Source: Clostridium sp. JN-9 (GTDB lineage: Bacteria > Bacillota > Clostridia > Clostridiales > Clostridiaceae). From it: a stretch of 64,000 nt of DNA. Made by a program: the position numbers and the translations under genes. The notes beneath the pieces are model-generated. The model made no database searches. It had not been told where the DNA came from and saw only the letters and a list, made by a program, of their open reading frames with translations. How positions within the stretch are numbered: the stretch's first letter is position 1; every line of letters begins with the position of its first letter. The stretch is taken from assembly GCF_004103695.1 (NCBI RefSeq), contig NZ_CP035280.1:496001-560000 (forward strand), written 5' to 3'. Positions 7,169-14,230 of the stretch are shown in pieces.

Positions 7169-7330
7169 ATGCTAGAATTAATTATAAAAAGCCTTGTTGC
7201 TATTTATATAATTAGATTAGTTTTAAAACATAATCTTTTCATTCATTATTTAAAGATTTCAGTAAAGTTTATTGGTCTTGATATTGAAATTAGAAGCAAA
7301 CAAAAAGATGCTCCATCCAACAAAGATTAG
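7169..7330 (+). CDS. Small hydrophobic peptide, putative type I toxin (copy 2)
   Basis: 53 residues: MLELIIKSLVAIYIIRLVL begins a single membrane helix; the tail is KFIGLDIEIRSKQKDAPSNK. Same length, same ribosome site (TAGGGGGTGG) and same leader as copy 1. Function as a toxin is inferred from architecture only. Confidence 0.65.
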   Translation: MLELIIKSLVAIYIIRLVLKHNLFIHYLKISVKFIGLDIEIRSKQKDAPSNKD

Positions 7331-7426
7331 CATCATTTTTGTTAACATACTTGTTTAAATCCAATAGCCCTAAAACAAAATAAACGTTCTAAGGATTGCT
7401 TAGTGTTCCATCACTAAGCTTTTCTT
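7300..7426 (-). ncRNA. Putative antisense RNA (antitoxin) to copy 2
   Basis: Minus-strand extended -10 TGA-TATAAT (plus-strand 7433-7441) predicts a start near 7426. The terminator stem is GATGCT (7307-7312) / AGCATC (7329-7334), with a U-run on the minus strand. Copy 1 uses AAAGCAC/GTGCTTT at the same place, so pairing is conserved although the sequence has changed. Confidence 0.55.
7398..7425 (+). terminator. Terminator of peptide mRNA, copy 2
   Basis: Perfect stem GCTTAGTG (7398-7405) / CACTAAGC (7412-7419), loop TTCCAT, then TTTTCTT. Confidence 0.7.
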
Positions 7427-7644
7427 ATTTATATTATATCAAATTCTGATAAAAAATAAACCTATATTTTTTTATTTGAAAATTTCTAGAAATAAAAACT
7501 GTTCCAGTTTTTGTAATGTACCTGACCCCATGAAGGAGTTCAGCTATGAAAGGTAAAAAAATTCGCACAAATTAATCTGATTTCATGCCAATCTGCAATA
7601 AGTGTAGTAAAATAATATAAAAACTTATTCGCAGTGAGGTAAAA

Positions 7645-8976
7645 ATGGGAAGAGAACAGGATCGTATAAATCGGAGAATAGAAAAAAATCCAGCGGCAGA
7701 ATGTAATAAAATCCAAAAGAAGTATTTTCCTGAGTTGTTTCAGAAGTTTGCAGGGACGCTGGATCCTAGGCATCAAAGCTATATTGATTATTCCAATAAA
7801 GTAATGCTTGGAACTGTGTATTACAAAGGAATAGCTGGGCTTGTAAGCATGCAATCTATGACATATGAGTTTAATGATGACAAGGTGGTAAAAAACATTA
7901 TGAACTTTCTTGGAGAAAGTGATAGGTCATATCTCCCACACGGAGTAACCGTAAATGAATATCTGGAGAAGTTGGCTACGTCTCAATTGCAGGAAATCCA
8001 GCAGTCCATGGTGTATAGTCTGATACGAAGAAAGACATTTGATGATGCCAGGTATCAGAAGAAATGGCTTTTGATTGTTGATGGGTCACAGTTATATTCC
8101 GGAAGTCGCCAGATCAATGAGCAATGCCTTGAAAGACATCACAATAAAGGAACAGTGGATGAAAAAGTCAGTTATCACAGCGATGTTCTAGAAGCAAAAA
8201 TCGTTTTGGGAGAAAAACTGATTGTAAGTATAGCAAGTGAGTTTGTGGAGAATAATGGAGAAGACGCTCTGCGTCAAAAAAGTATGAGTGAGGAAGAGCG
8301 TAAACAGGACTGTGAAACTAAGGCGTTTCAAAGACTTGCAGCTAAGCTGAAAAAAAGATTTCCGCGCCTTCCAATAATATTGTTGGCGGATAGCCTGTAT
8401 GCATCAGAAAAAGTTATGGAGATATGCAGAAAAAATCACTGGGATTTTATTATCAGGTATAAAACCGGGAGTATCCCAAGTATTGCCGCAGAATATGAAG
8501 CAATACCAGAGAAGGGAACATCAGGTCATGCGGAATATGTGAATGAAATAGATTACAAAGAAAAACCCGTAAATATGCTTAGATACTGGGAGGAAAAAGT
8601 AATAAAAGGGAAAAATGTATGGACAGAATTCCAGTGGCTGACCAGTCTTAGGATTACAGACAAAAATGCGGAAAATTTAGCGGCTGCGGGAAGAAAACGC
8701 TGGAAAATAGAAAATGAAGGCTTCAATCGTCAGAAAAACTGGCAGGGAAATATCACACATGTATGCAGCTGGAATGTCCAAGCGATGAAGAATCATTACC
8801 TGATGCTGCAGATATCTGATACAATCAAGCAACTGTATGAATGGTATTATTTGAAAGCCAATGATATAAAAAAGAAACAAAAAAATATATCCTCTGACCT
8901 GCTAGCAAGCTTTGGACAGCAACTAACAAGGGAAGATATATTTCAAGTTGATATGCATAGCATATCAACCGCCTAA
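7645..8976 (+). CDS. DDE transposase (IS4-like superfamily)
   Basis: 443 residues. DDE features visible: first Asp in WLLIVDGSQLYSGS (about residue 147), second in ILLADSLYASEK (about 249), and the C-terminal Glu in the conserved block RKRWKIENEGFNRQKNW (about 355-371, Y/R..E pattern of IS4-like enzymes). The frame is intact and full length, so the element may be active. This group is often annotated only as transposase family protein; I cannot assign an ISfinder subgroup. The GC content is visibly higher than that of neighbouring genes, fitting horizontal arrival. Confidence 0.92.
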   Translation: MGREQDRINRRIEKNPAAECNKIQKKYFPELFQKFAGTLDPRHQSYIDYSNKVMLGTVYYKGIAGLVSMQSMTYEFNDDKVVKNIMNFLGESDRSYLPHGVTVNEYLEKLATSQLQEIQQSMVYSLIRRKTFDDARYQKKWLLIVDGSQLYSGSRQINEQCLERHHNKGTVDEKVSYHSDVLEAKIVLGEKLIVSIASEFVENNGEDALRQKSMSEEERKQDCETKAFQRLAAKLKKRFPRLPIILLADSLYASEKVMEICRKNHWDFIIRYKTGSIPSIAAEYEAIPEKGTSGHAEYVNEIDYKEKPVNMLRYWEEKVIKGKNVWTEFQWLTSLRITDKNAENLAAAGRKRWKIENEGFNRQKNWQGNITHVCSWNVQAMKNHYLMLQISDTIKQLYEWYYLKANDIKKKQKNISSDLLASFGQQLTREDIFQVDMHSISTA

Positions 8977-9035
8977 AATGATTATATCAAAGGAAGTGAT
9001 GTCTGCCAAGAGTAAATTTAACTTGAACAAAAAAT

Positions 9036-9117
9036 TTATCCACAAGAAAAACAAATTGGTGTAGTGCCGGATATTTTTGTGGATAAGTATAAATCCAGAA
9101 AAAAGAATTGTGGATAA
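9036..9117. promoter_or_regulatory. Cluster of three DnaA boxes inside the IS
   Basis: Three perfect TTATCCACA 9-mers: 9036-9044 on plus, 9078-9086 and 9109-9117 on minus. All lie within 82 bp between the transposase stop and the right inverted repeat. Confidence 0.7.
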
Positions 9118-9345
9118 CATGGCGTTTAAAGAAAATAAGTTGAATTTAGCAGACAGAAACAATTTCACCTTTCAAGGCTGGAAGGAGTTAAAAGTATTTG
9201 CGGTCTTGCTTTATATCAAATATAATATAAGGAAGCGTATAATTAATACGCAAGGACTACTAAAAAATTAATTATTTTGATTTGTTTTGGTAATGTATCT
9301 GGCATTCATTTATAATTAAATAACAAAAAATAGGGAGATAATAAA

Positions 9346-9843
9346 ATGAAGAAGAAAAGAAAACTAACTGCTATTTGGATTGTAGGCATAATAATGGTAT
9401 TAATAATAGGGAGCAGTTTATATAAAAACAGTTCTTCTTATATTAGTTCAAACAACTATTTATCAAGTAAGGAAGAAACAGAAAAAAGTGTCGATTCTAA
9501 GCAAAATGAAAATGATACTGAATATGGCAAGAGTTTTGATTTCGATAAATTTACAGGTAAGTGGTCTTTAATAGAGTTTACTTCGGATAAAGATACTAAG
9601 ATAACTATAAATGACGGCACAAAAATTAGTAAAGGTATATTCTATATTGTAGTATTAGATTCAGATTATAATATAATAGCTAAGAAGAATGAATTAAAGG
9701 AAAATGGGGATATAGATTTTACTATACCTAAGAGTGGAAAATATATTATTAGAATTGTTGGGAAAAATGCAACGGGTAGTTTTAACATAAAAGTAAGTGC
9801 AAATAATAAGATAAGTCTTTCTCATAAAGATTTTTTTAATTAA
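9346..9843 (+). CDS. Secreted or membrane-anchored protein of unknown function
   Basis: 165 residues. A basic start then one hydrophobic helix (about 9-25, IWIVGIIMVLIIGSSLY) is a signal anchor or signal peptide. A Ser/Asn/Glu-rich linker (28-65) leads to a beta-rich domain (68-155) ending GKYIIRIVGKNATGSFNIKV, reminiscent of small beta-sandwich extracellular modules, but no family is recognised. GGGAGAT lies about 6 bp before the ATG. It stands alone between the IS and the sigma-54 activator. Confidence 0.7.
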   Translation: MKKKRKLTAIWIVGIIMVLIIGSSLYKNSSSYISSNNYLSSKEETEKSVDSKQNENDTEYGKSFDFDKFTGKWSLIEFTSDKDTKITINDGTKISKGIFYIVVLDSDYNIIAKKNELKENGDIDFTIPKSGKYIIRIVGKNATGSFNIKVSANNKISLSHKDFFN

Positions 9844-9923
9844 TGCGGTAATATGATAGAATGGTTTTAAGTAGTATTAAACTTGTTATATAGTTATCAT
9901 CATTTTCCTGGGGGGGGATATTT

Positions 9924-11318
9924 ATGTCTAATAAAACAACATTAAATATGAATCTTGACAGTGTTGATGCTATGATTATAACTGATAGCAATGGGAAAAT
10001 AATGTATTCAATTAGATACAATCCAAGATTTTGTAATGAAAAAGGCAATATATATAAGGACATTATTAACAAAAATGTTCTGGAAGTTTATCCATCTCTA
10101 ACACAAGATGAAAGCTCTATTTTTCAATGTATTAAAAATGCAACACCAGTATATAATGAAGGACAGAAATTTTATGATATTTATGGTAATCCATATTTTA
10201 CTGAAAACCTTGCCATACCAATTATCAGAAGCGGTAAGTTAATGGGTGCCATTGAGCTGTCTAAGGATATAACAAGCATAAAGGATATTGAAATAAATAA
10301 ATCAATGAATCATAAAGGGAAAAATAAATTCCTTAAAAAAACAACAACTAAATATTCTTTTGATGATATCATAACAGTCAACCATAAGATGAATGAAAAT
10401 ATTGAAAAGGCGAAGATAATTGCAAATTCACCGTCTTCTGTATTAGTTTATGGTGAAACAGGTACAGGGAAAGAATTATTTGTGCAATCCATACACAATT
10501 ACTCTAATAGGTGTAATAAACCTTTTGTAGCTCAGAATTGTGCAGCTATTCCAGAAACATTATTTGAGTCAATTCTTTTTGGAACAACTGAAGGTGCATA
10601 TACAGGGGCAATAAATAGGGCAGGCCTATTTGAACAGGCTGATGGAGGAACTCTTTTCCTGGATGAAATTAATTCCATGCCAATTCATTTGCAGGCGAAA
10701 TTATTAAGAGTCCTGCAGGATTGCAGCATAAGAAGAGTGGGTGATACCAAGGATAAGAAGGTGGATGTTAGAATAATTGCTGCTATGAATGAAGAACCCT
10801 TAAAGGCCTTAGCCAGTAAACATATTAGAGAGGATTTGTTTTATAGGCTTGGAGTTGTAACATTTAAGCTTATACCGCTTCGAGAAAGAAAAGAGGACAT
10901 ACCATTATTAGTTAGATATTTTATTAAGTATTATAATGATTTATTTAATAAAAATATAAAAGGTATCACAGATAGCGTTAAGGATTTGTTTTTAAAATAT
11001 GATTGGCCGGGAAATGTCAGGGAGCTTCAACATGTCATAGAGTCATCAATGAATTTAGTTTCAATTGGAAACATTGAGATATCACACTTACCCATCTATT
11101 TTTGCGATCTATCTAGTAAACATCAGGTTAAGACTAATTCTGAAGAAGTAATAAATTTAAGTGCAATGATGAATTCTTTTGAGAAAGATGCCATTAAAAA
11201 AGCTTTAAGTATAAGTGAAAGTAATATTTCTAAAGCAGCTGGTATATTGAAAATACCTAGACAAACACTTCAATATAAAATAAAAAAATATAAATTGGAA
11301 TTAGATGACGAAAATTAG
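9924..11318 (+). CDS. Sigma-54-dependent transcriptional activator (PAS, AAA+, Fis-type HTH)
   Basis: 464 residues. N-terminal PAS-like sensor (about 10-115), AAA+ domain (about 150-390) with Walker A VYGETGTGKELF, the sigma-54 contact loop as GAYTGA instead of the usual GAFTGA (Tyr is a known tolerated variant), Walker B GGTLFLDEINSM and R-finger region REDLFYRLGVVTF, then a C-terminal Fis-type HTH (NISKAAGILKIPRQTLQYKI). This is the RocR/BkdR-like architecture of amino acid catabolism activators. A GG-N10-GC promoter follows at 11447, before ald, so it very likely activates the ald-permease genes. RBS is a G-run before the ATG. Confidence 0.94.
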   Translation: MSNKTTLNMNLDSVDAMIITDSNGKIMYSIRYNPRFCNEKGNIYKDIINKNVLEVYPSLTQDESSIFQCIKNATPVYNEGQKFYDIYGNPYFTENLAIPIIRSGKLMGAIELSKDITSIKDIEINKSMNHKGKNKFLKKTTTKYSFDDIITVNHKMNENIEKAKIIANSPSSVLVYGETGTGKELFVQSIHNYSNRCNKPFVAQNCAAIPETLFESILFGTTEGAYTGAINRAGLFEQADGGTLFLDEINSMPIHLQAKLLRVLQDCSIRRVGDTKDKKVDVRIIAAMNEEPLKALASKHIREDLFYRLGVVTFKLIPLRERKEDIPLLVRYFIKYYNDLFNKNIKGITDSVKDLFLKYDWPGNVRELQHVIESSMNLVSIGNIEISHLPIYFCDLSSKHQVKTNSEEVINLSAMMNSFEKDAIKKALSISESNISKAAGILKIPRQTLQYKIKKYKLELDDEN

Positions 11319-11339
11319 GCACTAATGTCTAAATTTCGG

Positions 11340-11361
11340 CGGATAAATCTTATATAATCCG
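11340..11361. promoter_or_regulatory. Candidate upstream activating sequence for the sigma-54 activator
   Basis: Inverted repeat CGGAT (11340-11344) / ATCCG (11357-11361) with 12 bp between, about 110 bp upstream of the -24/-12 promoter, a typical enhancer distance. Only one copy seen; assignment is tentative. Confidence 0.35.
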
Positions 11362-11367
11362 GAAAAA

Positions 11368-11392
11368 CTGCTCAATTTTGAGCAGTTTTTTA
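11368..11392 (+). terminator. Terminator of the sigma-54 activator gene
   Basis: Perfect stem CTGCTCAA (11368-11375) / TTGAGCAG (11378-11385) followed by seven T's. It isolates the regulator from the ald transcript. Confidence 0.9.
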
Positions 11393-11446
11393 TTATGAAT
11401 AAAACATACAACCTGTAACCTTTGATATTCCAGGGATGTTGAAAGC

Positions 11447-11462
11447 TGGCATAGGTTTTGCT
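11447..11462 (+). promoter_or_regulatory. Sigma-54 (-24/-12) promoter of ald
   Basis: TGGCATAGGTTTTGCT fits TGGCAC-N5-TTGC with the required GG-N10-GC spacing exactly. Start expected near 11474. It lies directly between the sigma-54 activator and ald. Confidence 0.85.
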
Positions 11463-11521
11463 TCTAAAGTAATTGAAGGGTTGAAGTAATAATACCTTAA
11501 TATACACAGAAAGGAGGAAAG

Positions 11522-11557
11522 ATGGGAAACAAAATCATTTTATATAAATTATATTAA
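11522..11557 (+). CDS. Possible 11-residue leader peptide ahead of ald
   Basis: A short ORF, MGNKIILYKLY, sits behind an ideal AAGGAGG about 4 bp upstream, inside the predicted ald leader and before ald's own GGGGGG site at 11574. It could be a leader peptide or a chance ORF after a strong ribosome site. Confidence 0.3.
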   Translation: MGNKIILYKLY

Positions 11558-11586
11558 TAAATTAATTAAAACCGGGGGGTATTAAA

Positions 11587-12711
11587 ATGATAATTGGAGT
11601 TCCAAAAGAAATTAAAAATAGTGAATTCAGGGTTGCCATGACACCTGCTGGAGTTAGAGAATTTAAAAAGCATAATCATACTGTATTAATTGAACATGGA
11701 GCCGGGCTTGGAAGCAGCATAACTGATAAGGAATACAAGGATGCCGGGGCAGAATTAGTTGATAAGGATGAACTTTTTAAAAGGTCAGAAATGATTTATA
11801 AGGTAAAAGAAATTCTCCCTGAAGAATATAAGTATTTAAGAAAGGGGTTAGTTATCTTCACTTATATCCACTCAAATGCTCATGTAGAGGAAACTGATGC
11901 ACTTCTAGAGAATAAAGTTGTTGGAATTGCATATGAGGATATTGAAGATGAAAATCATAAATTCCCATTGCTTAGACCAATGAGCGAAATAGCTGGAAAA
12001 GGCGGAGTTTTAGCAGCATGTCAGTTTATGCAGAAAATTCATGGCGGCAGAGGTTTACTGCTTTCAAAAGTTTATGGGGTTCCTACACCAGAAATTACTG
12101 TTATAGGAAGCGGATATGCAGGTATTGGAGCAGCTGAATTAGCAGCAGGCCTTGGGAATAAGGTTACATTACTTGATATTAATTTCGATAAAATGGAACA
12201 GGCAAAAGCTCTATTACCAGCAAATGTTGAGTTTTTGTATTCAAATGAGAGCAATATTATTCAGCGCTTGAAAAAAAGTGATGTTATAATAAATTGTGTA
12301 CTATGGCCAAAATGGAGAAAAGATCATCTTATTTCAAGGGATATGTTAAAATATATGAAGTCAGGTTCAATGATTGTAGATGTTTCATGTGACGATGGCG
12401 GTGCTGTTGAAACATGCAGATCAACATCTTATGATAATCCAGTTTATTTTGAGGAAGGAATTATGCACTACTGCGTTGATAATATACCTTCATCATTTTC
12501 TAATACATCTACCTATGCATTAACAAGTGCAACATTGCCATATGCACTTGAGATAGCCAATAAAGGATATGATAAAGCATTAATTGAAAACGTTAAACTT
12601 AGGAGAGGTCTCACATGCTACTTTGGAGATTTGACTTTGAAAGAGACTGGAGTAAAACAGAACAGACCATATAAGGAACCTGAAGATGTTTTAAAGATCA
12701 ATCAAAAATAA
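11587..12711 (+). CDS. ald: Alanine dehydrogenase family protein
   Basis: 374 residues, full family length. NAD-dependent oxidative deamination of L-alanine to pyruvate and ammonia. Conserved: MIIGVPKEIKN start, R15, the Lys in YKVKEILPEEY (about 74), the His in FTYIHSN (about 95), PMSEIAGKGG, Rossmann GSGYAGIGAAELA (about 174), and Asp in SCDDGGAVET (about 270). The surroundings differ from standard Ald (VKEP is VKEI, YLHLA is YIHSN, IDQGG is CDDGG), so another amino acid is possible. First gene behind the sigma-54 promoter; the permease follows 68 bp downstream. Confidence 0.85.
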   Translation: MIIGVPKEIKNSEFRVAMTPAGVREFKKHNHTVLIEHGAGLGSSITDKEYKDAGAELVDKDELFKRSEMIYKVKEILPEEYKYLRKGLVIFTYIHSNAHVEETDALLENKVVGIAYEDIEDENHKFPLLRPMSEIAGKGGVLAACQFMQKIHGGRGLLLSKVYGVPTPEITVIGSGYAGIGAAELAAGLGNKVTLLDINFDKMEQAKALLPANVEFLYSNESNIIQRLKKSDVIINCVLWPKWRKDHLISRDMLKYMKSGSMIVDVSCDDGGAVETCRSTSYDNPVYFEEGIMHYCVDNIPSSFSNTSTYALTSATLPYALEIANKGYDKALIENVKLRRGLTCYFGDLTLKETGVKQNRPYKEPEDVLKINQK

Positions 12712-12779
12712 AAGTAGATATTTCCTCAATATATTGAAATGATTTCTGTAATAAATTCAGAATAGTAAGGAGGAACAAT

Positions 12780-14102
12780 ATGGAAGATAAGGGCCTAAAA
12801 AGAAACATTAAATTATTTGAGGCTATCCTTTTCGTAGTAGGATTTGTTATTGGCTCAGGAATATTTTTGAAACCTTCAGTTGTTTTGAAGAACACAGGAT
12901 CTACAGGAGGAGCACTGGCTATTTGGATAATAGGCGGTATAATAACCATTTGTTCTGCATTAACAATTTCTGAAATAGCTGCATATATACCAAAGCTTGG
13001 TGGACTATACACCTATTTATCAGAATTGTATGGTGAAGTTTTCGGCTTTTTATACGGCTGGGTAGAAGCAATTATTGCAAGTCCAGGTGGAAGTGCTGCT
13101 ATGGCTATTGCATTTGCTACATTTGCCACATTCTTTGTGCCATTAACACCTTCTCAGCAAAGGGCTTTAGCCATAATAATGATTATATTAATTGTAACAG
13201 CACAAATTATTTCAACAAAATTTGGGATATGGCTGCAATCCATATCAACCATTGGAAAATTAGTCCCAATAGCAGCTATTATTATATTTGGGTTAATAAA
13301 TGGAACAGCACATGATATAAGTTTTGCTTCAATTGGTGTTACAAAAGGGTCTGGAATTGGTGTTGCTTTACTTGGTGTATTGTGGTCATATGACGGCTGG
13401 ATAAATACATGTACTTTAGGAGCTGAAGTTGAAAAACCAGAAAAGAATTTACCCATTGCCATTGTTAGCGGAGTTCTTTTTGTAATGGTAGTATATGCAT
13501 TATTTAATATAGCAATTTTTAATGTACTGCCGGCAGCCAAGGTTATGTCAGCTGATAAAATTGGAGTAGATGTATCAGTTAAGCTCTTCGGCAGCGGGGC
13601 TGCTGCTTTCATAACAGCTGGAATGATGATATCTATATTTGGAGCTTTGAATGCACAGATGACCTGCGGAACAAGAGTTGCACTTGCTATGGGGCAGAAA
13701 AAGGAGTTACCTGCTGGAAAAGTTTTGGGGGCAATAAATCCAAAATTAAGGACTCCAATGAATGCATTGATTTTCCAAGGTGTACTAGCCATTTTATTCA
13801 TACTGTCCGGCACATTTAACTCATTAACTGACTTAACAATCTTTGTTATATGGATATTCTTTACTCTGGGTGTATTCGGGATATTTATATTAAGGAAGAA
13901 ATACCCTAGAAAGCCCGGATTGTACAAAGTACCATTATATCCAATAGTACCTGTCATTGGAATAATTGGAGGATTATATTTAATGTACAGTACTATTAAG
14001 GATTCTTTTGGAGGGGCAATGCTAGGATTAGGCCTTACAGCAATTGGACTTCCAGTATATTATTACTGTAAAAAGAAAAAGAGACTAAATGTTAATGACT
14101 AG
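12780..14102 (+). CDS. APC-superfamily amino acid permease
   Basis: 440 residues, about 12 membrane helices. N-terminal signature LFEAILFVVGFVIGSGIFLK contains the G-S-G-I-F helix-1 break typical of LAT/SteT-like amino acid transporters; helix 6 region WSYDGWINTCTLGAEVEKPE is also typical. Close relatives exchange serine, threonine or large neutral amino acids. AAGGAGG stands 8 bp before the ATG. Located between ald and an aldehyde dehydrogenase, so it probably imports the amino acid used by that pathway. Confidence 0.92.
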   Translation: MEDKGLKRNIKLFEAILFVVGFVIGSGIFLKPSVVLKNTGSTGGALAIWIIGGIITICSALTISEIAAYIPKLGGLYTYLSELYGEVFGFLYGWVEAIIASPGGSAAMAIAFATFATFFVPLTPSQQRALAIIMIILIVTAQIISTKFGIWLQSISTIGKLVPIAAIIIFGLINGTAHDISFASIGVTKGSGIGVALLGVLWSYDGWINTCTLGAEVEKPEKNLPIAIVSGVLFVMVVYALFNIAIFNVLPAAKVMSADKIGVDVSVKLFGSGAAAFITAGMMISIFGALNAQMTCGTRVALAMGQKKELPAGKVLGAINPKLRTPMNALIFQGVLAILFILSGTFNSLTDLTIFVIWIFFTLGVFGIFILRKKYPRKPGLYKVPLYPIVPVIGIIGGLYLMYSTIKDSFGGAMLGLGLTAIGLPVYYYCKKKKRLNVND

Positions 14103-14230
14103 AGTTTAATGCACATCACTATACTTTTTGATACTATATATAAAAAAAGTGCCTACTTGTAAAAGATAGATAAGAATATTAGCATATAATTATATAATAG
14201 TAAAATAATTATTATAAGGATGTGTTTAAT

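Larger units (their letters stand above)
7040..7473 (+). repeat. Type I TA-like element, copy 2
   Basis: Second copy of the 5714-6150 element in direct orientation. Starts of the two peptide ORFs are 1,328 bp apart. Leader and tail are the best conserved parts; the leader stem GGAGG/CCTCC is longer here than in copy 1 (GGAG/CTCC). Confidence 0.75.
7541..9180 (+). mobile_element. Complete insertion sequence, 1,640 bp, 9-bp target duplication
   Basis: Terminal inverted repeats of 14 bp with 12 matches: CAGCTATGAAAGGT (7541-7554) and ACCTTTCAAGGCTG (9167-9180). Both ends are flanked by the direct repeat GAAGGAGTT (7532-7540 and 9181-9189), the target duplication. One transposase ORF fills 7645-8976; a 200-bp non-coding tail follows and holds three DnaA boxes. 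Perfect target repeats suggest recent insertion. Confidence 0.9.

Noticed and set aside
9077-9271. 64-codon plus-strand ORF after the transposase
   Set aside because: It crosses the right end of the IS and its target duplication, covers a DnaA box and has no ribosome site. Only the last 30 codons could belong to an older ORF broken by the IS.
13154-13957. Long 267-codon minus-strand ORF inside the permease gene
   Set aside because: It is the mirror of a hydrophobic gene with biased codons; no ribosome site and no protein-like pattern.
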